This document shows positions 1 to 10,054 of a stretch of 37,029 nt of DNA, piece after piece. The first letter of the stretch is position 1; each line of letters starts with the position of its first letter. The stretch is taken from the NCBI GenBank assembly GCA_013115135.1, contig JABANP010000515.1, positions 1 through 37,029 on the forward strand, read 5' to 3'. The stretch comes from Perkinsus olseni (lineage: Eukaryota > Perkinsozoa > Perkinsida > Perkinsidae). The position numbers were made by a program, and so were the translations under genes. A model generated the notes under the pieces. That model made no database searches and was not told the origin of the DNA. It saw only the letters and a program-made list of their open reading frames with translations.

Positions 1-135
1 CTGATCTCTCTTCAATGAAACGCCTGGGCTACTCGATGACACTCGTAGCTCAGCTTAGAGAATGAAATTCATTATTCGAATGAGAAACTCAGTCTTTCCA
101 CATTAAAATGATAACGAGTCAAATGGTCGAATACC

Positions 136-1272
136 TCAACACAGTAGATCAATGTGATCAGCCTTCGGATCACGAGGATGTTTAGGGCAAGCCCAGCCCC
201 AACGGGCCTCTGCTGGCTGCATCTTCCGTCCAGCCTTCCTCTGCTTCTGCTCATACTTCTCCACTTGCTTGTCAACGCATCTCTTGGCAGCAGCGTCCTC
301 CTGTGCCTGCCTCTCCTCAGGAGTCGGCAAAGGCTTATTGTAGACAGGCTTAGAAGGGCCGTGAATGAAGTGGTAGAGAATCTTGTCCACGTCTTGGTTG
401 GTGTCTTCAAGAGCTTCGACGAGTTCGTTGGCGCTCTTCTCATCCGCGACGAAACCATAGTCATTCAGAAGCGTGGCAAGCGGCTTCCCGGATTTGTCAT
501 TCTTCCGCTCTTCTCCCTTCGCGACGTCCTCATCGTCTTCGGAGTAGGCCTTCTCTTCACGTTGTTGCCTCTCTGCCCACCTCTCAATATGATCGGACAC
601 TTTGTCCAAGTCATCGGTGGAAGGCACCAGTTTCCTCAACAGGTCACGAGCCGCCTTCTTGCTGTCTACGAAACCAAGCCCGGTGAGCAGGTCCGCCATC
701 GTGTCGAATGCATCTGTTTCATCAGACACCTCCCTCTCAATTTTCACGGAGGACTTCGGCTTCAATTGCTTCCCAGTGGGGGACTTCTTGGACAGACTCT
801 TCTTCGATGTATGCTTCTCTGACGAGGGCTTCTCAACCCTAGACTTCACGAGCTCATCCGTCACCTTATCCAAATCCTGACCAGCAGCCTGGAGCATTTC
901 GGCGAACTCTTGAGCCGCTTCATGACTAGGGATCATATCAAAGTCAACAAGCTGGTTTACCATACGCGACAATGAGTCGTCTACCACAACATCGTCCTCC
1001 TCGTCCTCGCCAGTCTTAACATAAATGTTCATCGTGGGCACCCTCGATTTCTCAGCGAGAATCAGAGCATCGGGCAACGATACCTGGTTTAGAACACATG
1101 CGTCGTCCATTTCATCGGTATAATAGAGATGATAGGGGGTCTTCTTCAGGTCGGGCCATGCCATCTCCACGTAACTCCGAATTTCTTCAACTTTTCGGCA
1201 CTTATCGACCGGAGCTCTGACTCGGAGAATATCCGAATCTAAGTGAAGCTTCAAACAGATCTGACTTGACAT
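136..1272 (-). CDS. PB1-domain protein with helical repeats (paralogue A)
   Basis: Intronless ORF of 378 residues. Residues 1 to about 90 look like a PB1 (ubiquitin-fold) domain: a basic first strand (LCLK-type, here ICLKLHL) and an OPCA-like acidic stretch (YYTDEMDDACVLN). PB1 domains mediate head-to-tail protein assembly. The rest holds three diverged modules of about 45 residues, each with a pattern like LGFVDSKKAARDLL followed by DDLDKV. They alternate with charged Lys/Ser/Glu-rich linkers, and the C-terminus is basic. The modules resemble UBA domains (an MGF or LGF start and helical periodicity), but that is inference. Start chosen because all four paralogues begin MSS followed by the PB1 strand. 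Divergent to paralogue B, sharing a 474 bp upstream region. Soluble; no signal peptide or membrane segment seen. Exact function unknown. Confidence 0.85.
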   Translation of the reverse strand: MSSQICLKLHLDSDILRVRAPVDKCRKVEEIRSYVEMAWPDLKKTPYHLYYTDEMDDACVLNQVSLPDALILAEKSRVPTMNIYVKTGEDEEDDVVVDDSLSRMVNQLVDFDMIPSHEAAQEFAEMLQAAGQDLDKVTDELVKSRVEKPSSEKHTSKKSLSKKSPTGKQLKPKSSVKIEREVSDETDAFDTMADLLTGLGFVDSKKAARDLLRKLVPSTDDLDKVSDHIERWAERQQREEKAYSEDDEDVAKGEERKNDKSGKPLATLLNDYGFVADEKSANELVEALEDTNQDVDKILYHFIHGPSKPVYNKPLPTPEERQAQEDAAAKRCVDKQVEKYEQKQRKAGRKMQPAEARWGWACPKHPRDPKADHIDLLC

Positions 1273-1746
1273 AGTATTTAAAAAGGAACGGTTTAATATC
1301 TGAAGGAAGAGCCTACATTCAGCAGATTTCTAGGAAGACCCGGACGATCGTCGTAACACGCTACCCCGCGGAGATTCAGACAGTTAACATCACAATGAAC
1401 TGAAGGGATAACAGCCGATCGCGACTACGCTGAATTAACCAGATGATTCCGATGCTCACAACAAATCTCTAACCCTGACGATGGCCACTAGCGTCACGCT
1501 AGCTCCAACTTTATTGTCATTAGTAATGAGTGTGACTCATTACCACACCGGAAAGTATCTTGCGCAGCTGTCTCGGGTTGTGATGTCTCAGCTTTGTGGT
1601 GGCTAGGGTAGTTCCCGTCGAACGAAGTGAATCACCAAACATTACAGTAACGGTAAAGGTGTAATTGAAGTATGTGGATAATTCTCATCGTTTTCTTTCA
1701 GTTACATTTTTCGAGTTTTAATAAATACTTTCCTTTCGTTATCGAT
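1273..1746. promoter_or_regulatory. Shared divergent promoter region with a 9-bp dyad
   Basis: This gap separates the start codons of the divergent paralogues A and B. No ORF or RNA gene was seen in it. At 1523-1543 there is a perfect inverted repeat, GTAATGAGT-gtg-ACTCATTAC, containing TGAGT/ACTCA half-sites. It could be a bidirectional regulatory site, but only its symmetry and position support this. Confidence 0.3.
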
Positions 1747-2787
1747 ATGTCCAGTCAATTGTGCTTAAAGTTCCATTTGGGTCGTGAAGTTCTCCGAGTT
1801 CGTGTGAACCTATCTGAGTGTCAGACGGCATCTCAGCTCAGTGAGTACATCGAGAAGGTCTGGCCGAAGAAGCTTGAGGGTGTCATGTATCGCCTTTTCT
1901 ACACCGACGAGTCTGGTGAAATGTGTGTGTTGAATGATCTCTCTATTGGAGATGCTTTGGGCACTGCAGAGGAGAGGGCAAAGAAGTGCGATGCTACACC
2001 AGTGTTGGATGTCTACGTCAAGGTCGATGGTGACGGTGATGATGATGACTCTACGCCGGTGGCCGCTCAGACTGCTACAGACTTGCTCAACGAATTGAAC
2101 CTCATGACAGATCCCTTCTATTCTCAGCAGTTGGTCGACAGTTTGGTTGAGACTGGTCAGGATATGGATAAGTTCGTCGATACTTTGCAATCTAAGAAGG
2201 ATGACCAGCCGCATCAGAAGGCCGACAAGAAGCCGTCTCTTGTACAGCGGATTGCAAGCAGGTTTAATTCACCTAAGAAGAACACCGATGGGGGTTCTTC
2301 TAAGCCGCAGATGCAGGTAAGCTACGACCAGTCAGTTCAGAATGGGTCGGGGTCTCCTAAAGTCTCCCACTTCGAGAAGAAGGTTTCCTCAGAGAAGGAG
2401 GCTAAGGAAGCCATGGCTGAGTTCTTGAAGAAGTCCGGTTATGTCAGCAACCAGAAGACGGCCGAAGATCTCGTCAATAGACTCTTTGGGCCTAGGTCTG
2501 ATTTCTCCGGTTTTGAGAAGTTCGCCAACAACCTCCTCGATTACGGAGACGCTGGCAACGACGAGAAGAAGGCCGCTAAGAAGTCTTCTGATCTCCGTGC
2601 CTTGGATACTGATGAGTCTGCTAAGGAGTTTGCAGATATGCTGAACGACTTTGACTTCGTCGACAACAGTACCGCCGCTCGAGAGCTTACCAGTGCTTTG
2701 ATGTCCGCCCAGCAGGATCTCGAACAGATCGAGAACAACTTCGCGGTTGAGACAGCCGCTGAGAAGGCCGAGCAGAAGAAGAATTGA
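1747..2787 (+). CDS. PB1-domain protein with helical repeats (paralogue B)
   Basis: Intronless, 346 residues. The open frame extends upstream to 1672, but the ATG at 1747 (MSSQLCLKFHL) aligns with the starts of the other three paralogues, so it is preferred. The PB1-like N-terminus carries the basic strand LCLKFHL and the acidic loop YTDESGEMCVLND. The three ~45-residue modules follow, for example SGYVSNQKTAEDLV and FDFVDNSTAARELT, separated by Lys/Ser-rich linkers. It ends in a Lys/Glu-rich tail. Probably a cytosolic scaffold-type protein. Relationship to A, C and D is seen directly; molecular role is not known. Confidence 0.85.
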   Translation: MSSQLCLKFHLGREVLRVRVNLSECQTASQLSEYIEKVWPKKLEGVMYRLFYTDESGEMCVLNDLSIGDALGTAEERAKKCDATPVLDVYVKVDGDGDDDDSTPVAAQTATDLLNELNLMTDPFYSQQLVDSLVETGQDMDKFVDTLQSKKDDQPHQKADKKPSLVQRIASRFNSPKKNTDGGSSKPQMQVSYDQSVQNGSGSPKVSHFEKKVSSEKEAKEAMAEFLKKSGYVSNQKTAEDLVNRLFGPRSDFSGFEKFANNLLDYGDAGNDEKKAAKKSSDLRALDTDESAKEFADMLNDFDFVDNSTAARELTSALMSAQQDLEQIENNFAVETAAEKAEQKKN

Positions 2788-2873
2788 AGTGTAGTTTAGA
2801 CAGATCCACATAGTAAGGCTTAGTTGGACTGTTATTGAACTGATATACCTTCCGATTGATTTTTATCCCTTCA

Positions 2874-4277
2874 TCATAGGTTGGGAGAATTATATCCTCA
2901 ATACATCAAAGTAGCAACAAGATGGGTATCTATGGTGTAATATGAAAGAAAGTAAATTATAGAATTACTCATGCGGAGAGTTGAGCTGCTGACTGTTGCT
3001 TCTTGGAAGAGTGTCGACTCCTATGAGACCTCCTCGGCTTCTTGCTTTGCTGAATCGCCTTCTGCTGTTGGTTGGAAGTGGTGCGGTCAAGGAAGTTATT
3101 GAACACTTTGTCGACGTCTTGCTCGGCATCCTTCAATACACCGACAAGGTCCTCGGCAGCGTTCCTGTCTTGAACCATTCCGGAGTCATCCAATATGTCA
3201 ATGAACTGCTTAGCAGTATCATCGAGAGCAGGAGTAGTAGCAGGCTCCCTGCCTTCGACCAGGTCGTCGATATGATCAGCGACTCTCCGAAGGTCGTCAG
3301 GAGAGCTCACGAGCCGCCCTACAAGGTCCTCGGCAGCCTTCTTGTTATCGACGAAGCCCATCTTAGTGAGGAGATCCACCATCATGTCGGATGCCTCTTT
3401 AGGTGAGGAGACCTGCCTCTCGACGTGGAACTGCTTGGGTGCCTTGTCACCGACCTGCTCGTACCCATTGGCTTCGATCTCACCAGTAGTGGACGACTCC
3501 TTGGGAGCCTTTGTTGCTGACTGCTGCACTCCCTTGGGGGACTTCTTCTCAGAAGCTCCGATCTGCTTAGAAGGAGCACAGGAAGATACGGCCTTTCGGG
3601 AGGTGGCGTCGTCACGAGCTTGAAGGCAGTCAAGAATGGCATTCAAGTCAGAGTCAGCTGCTACCAAACCATCGACGAAATCGTCAGCCGCATCGAGAGT
3701 ATCCATGTAGTCCATGTCGTCCAGGAACCGAGCGAGAGTATCGGCAACGTCCATCTGCTCAGCCATCTCCTCCTCAGGGGGCTGACTCAAGGATAACGGA
3801 ACCTCTTCACCCTCAGACTGGATGAACAAGTCCAACACGGGAGTACTGTTAGACGAGGAGGGAGCACCTTCTCGCACCGTCGCAATAGCGTCACCCAAAG
3901 ACAGGTCATTGAGAAGGCACATCTCACCGTACTCATCAATGTAATAAATACGGTATTGTTTACCCTGCAATTGGGTCCAGGACTTCTCAATATAACCCTT
4001 GATCTGACACATATCAGTCAACTTCTCCGAGTCAACCCTCACCCTCATCGTCTGAGTTCTGGTACGAAGCTTGAGAATAAGATCACTTGACATAACTTGA
4101 AAGTATTTATGAAAGAAAATTCAAAGTAAACTGCCAAAATATAATGTCAGCACTGACGAGTTTTGTTATAACAAACCTTAAACAACCTCACGAAGCACGG
4201 ATTATCACCATCAAGCATTCTAGCCACAGTGGCTGAAGTTCGGGACACAGGACTCAACCGTACCACAATTGGCACAT
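2874..4277. repeat. Segmental duplication, copy 1
   Basis: About 1.4 kb nearly identical to 8651-10054, in the same orientation and offset by exactly 5,777 bp at every landmark checked (left edge, both ends of the coding region, right flank). No indel is evident inside the coding sequence. It includes paralogue C, about 95 bp of its 3' flank and about 180 bp of its 5' flank. Similarity stops abruptly at both edges. Confidence 0.9.
2969..4093 (-). CDS. PB1-domain protein with helical repeats (paralogue C)
   Basis: Intronless, 374 residues. The PB1-like N-terminus (about residues 1-90) has the first-strand lysine in LILKLRTRT and the OPCA-like YYIDEYGEMCLLNDL. Three repeat modules follow, including DMDYMDTLDAADDFV, TKMGFVDNKKAAEDLV and DDSGMVQDRNAAEDLV. 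The middle one has the MGF start typical of UBA domains. The C-terminus is Lys/Arg/Ser/Gln-rich and could be a nuclear or nucleic-acid-contacting tail (inference). Differs from paralogue D at only about 7 residues by eye. Lies inside the duplicated segment, so recent duplication or ongoing gene conversion is likely. Transcribed away from the gene at 4889. Confidence 0.87.
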   Translation of the reverse strand: MSSDLILKLRTRTQTMRVRVDSEKLTDMCQIKGYIEKSWTQLQGKQYRIYYIDEYGEMCLLNDLSLGDAIATVREGAPSSSNSTPVLDLFIQSEGEEVPLSLSQPPEEEMAEQMDVADTLARFLDDMDYMDTLDAADDFVDGLVAADSDLNAILDCLQARDDATSRKAVSSCAPSKQIGASEKKSPKGVQQSATKAPKESSTTGEIEANGYEQVGDKAPKQFHVERQVSSPKEASDMMVDLLTKMGFVDNKKAAEDLVGRLVSSPDDLRRVADHIDDLVEGREPATTPALDDTAKQFIDILDDSGMVQDRNAAEDLVGVLKDAEQDVDKVFNNFLDRTTSNQQQKAIQQSKKPRRSHRSRHSSKKQQSAAQLSA

Positions 4278-4888
4278 GCAACTTTTCCTCAGAAAACCGA
4301 CTTTTACTTGTTAAACCAATTTTGCCAACACTTGACGAAACTTGGAATCTTGCCCCATGTAATTTGACGAACCATTTCCGTTACTTCCGGGACGAAAATT
4401 CCGGGGCAAACGTGAGCACCGATCGCTAGCATCCGGAATAGTTCTTCAAAGTATACCCTCTTTCGTAAATGCTACCAGAATCGCATTGTTGAATTCACGC
4501 TCGCCCTCACTTGTTGAATAGGAGGCGTAACGCCTCAGGTGTTGGAATTCGCCGAATTCGCAATTCGGACACGAACGGGAATTTCCTCTAAATTAGAGGC
4601 TCTAATCCAAGGAACCATCTTCGAGAATCTGGTTGGCCTTGATAGCAGTTCGGGTTTTTGGTTACCCTGGACATTCATGATGGCTCCTTGCATGTATTCT
4701 GCTGTGGATTCCACAGCAGAATAGTGTGGAACGCACCAGCTGGTACATTGGATCAGCGTTCCTTCAACGACCACTACCTTTTCCTCGCAGCCCTTTCCAG
4801 CTTCTTTATCAAATTCAGGAGATCTACTACTGTACCAACGGTATCATACTGTCAGTATGCAGTTGAAGTTTTTCGAGATCGTCGAGCA
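4094..4888. other. Divergent intergenic region C / 4889 gene
   Basis: Contains the tail of the duplication (to 4277) and no convincing gene. Holds a 13+1+13 palindrome at 4696-4722. An open frame in phase with the next gene reaches back to 4658, but it runs through the palindrome and is not matched in the tandem paralogue, so I treat it as 5' untranslated sequence. Confidence 0.5.
4696..4722. repeat. Near-perfect palindrome (13+1+13)
   Basis: ATTCTGCTGTGGA, one T, then its exact reverse complement. It lies upstream of the 4889 gene. It has the same single-base-spacer geometry as the palindromes at 27779 and 31936. Confidence 0.9.
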
Positions 4889-5950
4889 ATGTTCCAACTC
4901 CCTCATCACTTCGAGGCCCTCCGTTGTAGGGTCATTGAATCGCTATGGGATGGTCCGCACGGGAGAGAACCGATGCGTGATCTGATGAGTGATATTACGG
5001 GTTATTGCAGGTCAGAGTTATCTCTGGGTTGCCCTAAGCCGAAAATACTCACCCACACTCGGCCCGCATTAGATAGCTTCACGTTCATGGACTGTGGCGT
5101 CATCTACGAGGTTTCCCGAGACGGAGCAACCATTACTTTGAACCGCGTTTGTACTCCTGGTGGACGTTGTATCTGGGTATCGACTCTCTGTGCTGATGCT
5201 ATCACCGGGTACGTTTGGGCCTGTTTTTACGACGGAGACACCCGCAAGCTTTATTTGGTGTATGAGCATGGTTGTCTATTAGTTGAGTACGACATGGCCA
5301 GTAATAAGACAGGAAAGCCTATTCGTGCTAGGCCGCGGCCTCCACCCAGGTTGAATAGACTGTTCGTGGCTGTTATTGATGACTTGCTCTTCGAGGTGTC
5401 GGAGGCCGCGGAGTTAAACCGGATTATCGGGTTTGACGTTCTAGCAGTGCCGTTGTCGGTTATGAAGGGGGGAGTGAAGCGTGTTCATTCAGTTGGCAGC
5501 GACTATGCTGAAGATATGTCTGTCGCGGGCATCTTCGCGATCCCTGGGTCGCCTCGGAGTGCAAATGTCATCTTCAAATCCCATTCGATATGGCATTCGT
5601 TCCGGATCCACAACTTGAATTTTTGGGTTGGTCCTTCGGGCGGCCCTAAGATGTGTAGAAAACAAGAGGACGAAGATGTAAAATCTCAACGAATAAGTGG
5701 CGATTTAGTGAAATACTCGCTAGGATTGGGGCTGTTGTTGCTGAAAGAGGGAGACCGCTTCGTACTCCGCCGCCCTAGTGATCTTGGGAGAGTGGCAACG
5801 TTTGAGAACAGGGGTGAACCTTTACTATCATATTCTCCTGTAATATTCGACCGGTTCGCCTTCTGCTGTACCCGGTACTTCAGCAATCCCGATCCAGTAA
5901 CCGCATTTTTGGAATCTACCCTTCTCAGTGCTACCACCCCTATTTCGTAA
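4889..5950 (+). CDS. Unrecognised family protein, tandem copy 1 (beta-rich)
   Basis: 353 residues without introns. Start chosen at MFQLPHHFEAL because the tandem copy at 6299 begins the same way. The sequence is rich in short hydrophobic strands and turns, with recurring phrases such as YDGDTRKLYL, VIDDLLFEV and GIFAIPGS. A beta-propeller or similar all-beta fold is likely but unproven. No signal peptide or transmembrane helix is evident. I do not recognise a catalytic motif. The conserved C-terminal phrase EGDRFVLRRPSDL is shared with the second copy. Function unknown; the family appears lineage-restricted (inference). Confidence 0.75.
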   Translation: MFQLPHHFEALRCRVIESLWDGPHGREPMRDLMSDITGYCRSELSLGCPKPKILTHTRPALDSFTFMDCGVIYEVSRDGATITLNRVCTPGGRCIWVSTLCADAITGYVWACFYDGDTRKLYLVYEHGCLLVEYDMASNKTGKPIRARPRPPPRLNRLFVAVIDDLLFEVSEAAELNRIIGFDVLAVPLSVMKGGVKRVHSVGSDYAEDMSVAGIFAIPGSPRSANVIFKSHSIWHSFRIHNLNFWVGPSGGPKMCRKQEDEDVKSQRISGDLVKYSLGLGLLLLKEGDRFVLRRPSDLGRVATFENRGEPLLSYSPVIFDRFAFCCTRYFSNPDPVTAFLESTLLSATTPIS

Positions 5951-6298
5951 GGAGTTAAACATGAGTCAAGGCATTTCTGAGCAGCACTGCTGCAGCAGCA
6001 GTGATTTATTACACCAGGGGTTCTATCACCTCAGCGATTTCATGGTTTATCATAGGGATTCTGTACTGTAGTTCATTTTTTTATCTTGGAAACTTGTGTT
6101 GAGTCTGATAATTTAAAAACTCCTGAGCGCTGTTAACCGGACTAGCACTGCGTGGATGAGCAACTTCGCCTCATTCTGGACCAGAAGTAATGTTTTGGGA
6201 ATGCCATATCCGCTCGGACCGGTTGCCAGGGTCGACTGGGGACCACTTTAGCTCTGCACGCAGTGTTTGTCACGCTCTCATTCCGAGAGAATCGAGCA
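5951..6298 (+). other. Spacer between tandem copies
   Basis: No gene seen. Only the last few bases before 6299 (GAGAATCGAGCAATG) resemble the leader of the first copy. Confidence 0.5.
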
Positions 6299-7359
6299 AT
6301 GTTCCAACTTCCTCATCACGTCCAGGCACTTCGTCATAGGGTCATCGAATCGCTATGGGATGGTTCGCATGAAGGAGAACCGAGGCATGATCTTACGAGG
6401 GGTGGTATCATGGGTGATATTATGGGTTATTTCAAGAGGCCAGAGATATCTTTAAATTGCATATCAAGAGTGTTACAACAGCCATTGACCCTCAGTCGGG
6501 ATTCATGTTTCTGGATCGCGGAGATGTGTACCTGACCTCAACGGTTGAGGACAGCATTCGGCTGTATCAAGTTGGTGCTGGCGACCAGGAGTCGTCTACT
6601 GAATACGTATCGACTATCTTTTCTAAAGACTCGACGAGAGTCCCTCACCTTAATTATAATGCTTATTATGACGGGGACAGGCGCAAGCTGTATTTATTAG
6701 ATTCTGAGGGTGTGTTGTGGAAGTACGACATGTCGTCAAAGACGACTGATGAGCCCCTTAGAATTCCCACTTTTGCTTGGACGAATATACAGGAGGCGAG
6801 CATGACCGTGGTCGATGACTTGCTCTACATAGCGAGAGAGGCCACGTGCGAGAATCGCACCCTTGGGTTTGATGTATTCTTGGCACCGCTGACGAGAGCA
6901 GGGAACGCTATTATGGTCCACAAACAGAACAAGGATTTCGACGACCGTAATATCTCTCTCAACGGCCTCTTCCCGCTTCCTGGCTCGACCAATCGTAGCG
7001 TCATTGGTTTTATTGCCAATTCGCGATGGAATTCGGTCCAGATTGACGTCATGCAAACGGGTGGCAAAATTTTGCTCGGCGAAAAAAAGAGAGTGGTGTA
7101 AGGTGATGAGCAGTCTCAGCAGATGAGAGGCAACATCTTGAGACACACGACGGGATTGAGCAGAGTGTTGTTCGATGAGGGCGATCGCTACACGCTGCGC
7201 CGTCCTTCTGATCTTGAAGAGGTCGCAAAAATCCATGCGGATGGTCAACGTCTGCTACCACTGCAAGTCATCGCATTCGACCGATGGAGCTTCTCCCACC
7301 GCGATGTCAACTACGACGGACAACCTTATATCAAGCAGTACTATCCTTACCGCGCTTGA
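6299..7359 (+). pseudogene. Tandem copy 2 of the 4889 family, frame disrupted
   Basis: Aligns along its full length with the 4889 gene (MFQLPHHVQALRHRVIESL at the start, YDGDRRKLYLLD in the middle, EGDRYTLRRPSDL near the end). Two lesions are visible. The reading frame shifts by one between about 6450 and 6475, just after a phrase ending RPEISLN. A TAA stop lies in frame at 7099-7101, where copy 1 has a sense codon, and downstream similarity then resumes in the same frame. No GT-AG intron of plausible length explains either. Most simply a recently decayed duplicate. Programmed recoding or sequencing error are alternatives. Confidence 0.7.
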
Positions 7360-8745
7360 CTTGTCATTGAGCACTCAGCTCTCAATTAGCGGATTATTAT
7401 TAGTATTATGGGCATCGGATTATTATCGTCTGATAATCATGATCCGATTATTATTATTATTATCATACGTTTTGTGAGGCATCAGTATCGGGTGAAGCCT
7501 ATAGGCAATACTGCATCGCGTTTGACAGTTCTAAGGCTGCTGAGTAATGCTAGTCTCAACAGCGATATTTGATGACTCAGGGACCATGACTATCTCGAAT
7601 ATTGACATTCAATATGATCACTATTAGGACTAGGAGCTCCTAGTAGGAGCTAATAACAGTTTGCAACACCTTCTCATATAGAGTTTGTGAGGAAGAATTT
7701 CTTCCGAAGAAGTACGACTATATTTCACGTAAGCGGGTACTTGTTCGCATCCGTTCTTTCGTTTCTCATGCTTCGTTCTCCTCGCTTTTAAAGAACGAGG
7801 ATTATCCTGTGGGGACGATGCTCTACGTTGCTAGGCTTACAGAGACGTTGCAAAGCTTTATTCGAGGAGATTATTGGAGCCACCAGGCGGAAGGAGCGGC
7901 AAAACGCCGTATGTTTACTACGGCATCGCGCTCTTCTCGAGGCCCTGTAGCTGCCTAGTGGGCGATGTCATCATCTGGCCGTTCTTCAGGAGACGGCAAG
8001 AATGACCGTTACGCGGTCATACTGTTGATAGTATGACCGTTACGCGGTCATGTGTTGTGCTAGGTTGATACATAGTGGCTTCTCCGCTGCGTCTCGTCCT
8101 ATTACTAGTAGTAAAGGAAGACTTACTAGTAATAACGTGATGAATCAATGATTCACTGCTGATGATCACTGATGATGCTTGTCTGGAATTCAATGAGCTC
8201 TCAATTGTCTCCCGTTAGGCTCAGTTTATCCATTCGAGAACCTACAGAGTTTGAGAAAATCGTCATTGGTGTTTGTCTAGTGCAGCGACGCGGACATTTC
8301 CTCAGCTGCAATACTAATTTGGTATGATCCGCTAGCTCTCTCCTGAAGGTAGAGGGCGCCCCCAACCTCAACTTTTGACTCGGATCGATCTTCACCTTTG
8401 ATCTTACTCCATGCATTCATCATAAGAGACCCTCGTCCCGAGTTATCTGGTAGCACAAGACACTCCACAAAAATTCATGCAAGTGAACATGACTGCGGGA
8501 ATATTCCAAACACAACTTGGAGGTCAGAGTTTCCACCAAAAGTGAGGCCTCTACCATGGAGGTTTCACGTCTGCAAGTTGTAGATATTAATTAACGGTTA
8601 CTGTTATAGACTGTAACAGTAAATCGATGTTAAGAACGCAAGAAGCATCGTCATAGGTTGGGAGAATTATATCCTCAATACATCAAAGTAGCAACAAGAT
8701 GGGTATCTATGGTGTAATATGAAAGAAAACGAATAATAGAATAAC
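7360..8745. other. Intergenic, palindrome-bearing, no gene seen
   Basis: AT-rich low-complexity sequence at 7380-7475 (ATT/TTA runs). A perfect 16-bp palindrome, ACTAGGAGCTCCTAGT, lies at 7629-7644. A short dyad at 8101-8133 has ATTACTAGTA arms. The second copy of the duplication begins at 8651. No coding region is convincing. Confidence 0.5.
8002..8051. repeat. Duplicated small hairpin
   Basis: The 19-nt sequence ATGACCGTTACGCGGTCAT, a hairpin with 7-bp stem and 5-nt loop, occurs twice in direct order (8002-8020 and 8033-8051), separated by 12 nt. Confidence 0.85.
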
Positions 8746-10054
8746 TCATGCGGAGAGTTGAGCTGCTGACTGTTGCTTCTTGGAAGAGTGTCGACTCCTA
8801 TGAGACCTCCTCGACTTCTTGCTTTGCTGAATCGCCTTCTGCTGTTGGTTGGAAGTGGTGCGGTCAAGGAAGTTATTGAACACTTTGTCGACGTCTTGCT
8901 CGGCATCCTTCAATACACCGACAAGGTCCTCGGCAGCGTTCCTGTCTTGAACCATTCCGGAGTCATCCAACATGTCAATGAACTGCTTAGCAGTATCATC
9001 GAGAGCAGGAGTGGTAACAGGCTCCCTGCCTTCGACCAGGTCGTCGATATGATCAGCGACTCTCCGAAGGTCGTCAGGAGAGCTCACGAGCCGCCCTACA
9101 AGGTCCTCGGCAGCCTTCTTGTTGTCGACGAAGCCCATCTTAGTAAGGAGATCCACCATCATGTCGGATGCCTCTTTAGGTGAGGAGACCTGCCTCTCGA
9201 CGTGGAACTGCTTGGGTGCCTTGTCACCGACCTGCTCGTACCCACTGGCTTCGATCTCACCAGTAGTGGACGACTCCTTGGGAGCCTTTGTTGCTGACTG
9301 CTGCACTCCCTTGGGGGACTTCTTCTCAGAAGCTCCGATCTGCTTAGAAGGAGCACAGGAAGATACGGCCTTTCGGGAGGTGGCGTCGTCACGAGCTTGA
9401 AGGCAGTCAAGAATGGCATTCAAGTCAGAGTCAGCTGCTACCAAACCATCGACGAAATCGTCAGCGGCATCGAGAGTATCCATGTAGTCCATGTCGTCCA
9501 GGAACCGAGCGAGAGTATCGGCAACGTCCATCTGCTCAGCCATCTCCTCCTCAGGGGGCTGACTCAAGGATAACGGAACCTCTTCACCCTCAGACTGAAT
9601 GAACAAGTCCAACACGGGCGCACAGTTAGACGAGGAGGGAGCACCTTCTCGCACCGTCGCAATAGCGTCACCCAAAGACAGGTCATTGAGAAGGCACATC
9701 TCACCGTACTCATCAATGTAATAAATACGGTATTGTTCACCCTGCAATTGAGTCCAGGACTTCTCAATATAGCCCTTGATCTGACACATATCAGTCAACT
9801 TCTCCGAGTCAACCCTCACCCTCATCGTCTGAGTTCTGGTACGAAGCTTGAGAATAAGATCACTTGACATAACTTGAAAGTATTTATGAAAGAAAATTCA
9901 AAGTTAACTGCCAAAATATAATGTCACCACCGACGAGTTCTGTTATAACAAACCTTAAACAACCTCACGAAGCACGGATTATCACCATCAAGCATTCTAG
10001 CCACAGTGGCTGAAGTTTGGGACACAGGACGCAACCGTACCACAATTTGCACAA
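8651..10054. repeat. Segmental duplication, copy 2
   Basis: Partner of 2874-4277. A few percent or less divergence by eye, with no length change in the coding region. Confidence 0.9.
8746..9870 (-). CDS. PB1-domain protein with helical repeats (paralogue D)
   Basis: 374 residues, intronless, nearly identical to paralogue C, with the same PB1-like N-terminus, three repeat modules and basic tail. Visible changes include QGK to QGE in the PB1 region, STPVLD to CAPVLD, EAN to EAS, REPA to REPV, DILDD to DMLDD and KKP to KKS. The frame is intact. The few substitutions, with no frame damage, suggest both copies are recent and functional. Confidence 0.87.
   Translation of the reverse strand: MSSDLILKLRTRTQTMRVRVDSEKLTDMCQIKGYIEKSWTQLQGEQYRIYYIDEYGEMCLLNDLSLGDAIATVREGAPSSSNCAPVLDLFIQSEGEEVPLSLSQPPEEEMAEQMDVADTLARFLDDMDYMDTLDAADDFVDGLVAADSDLNAILDCLQARDDATSRKAVSSCAPSKQIGASEKKSPKGVQQSATKAPKESSTTGEIEASGYEQVGDKAPKQFHVERQVSSPKEASDMMVDLLTKMGFVDNKKAAEDLVGRLVSSPDDLRRVADHIDDLVEGREPVTTPALDDTAKQFIDMLDDSGMVQDRNAAEDLVGVLKDAEQDVDKVFNNFLDRTTSNQQQKAIQQSKKSRRSHRSRHSSKKQQSAAQLSA

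Noticed and set aside
154..822. 222-codon plus-strand open frame
   Set aside because: Antisense shadow of PB1 paralogue A; the same kind of shadow appears opposite C and D.
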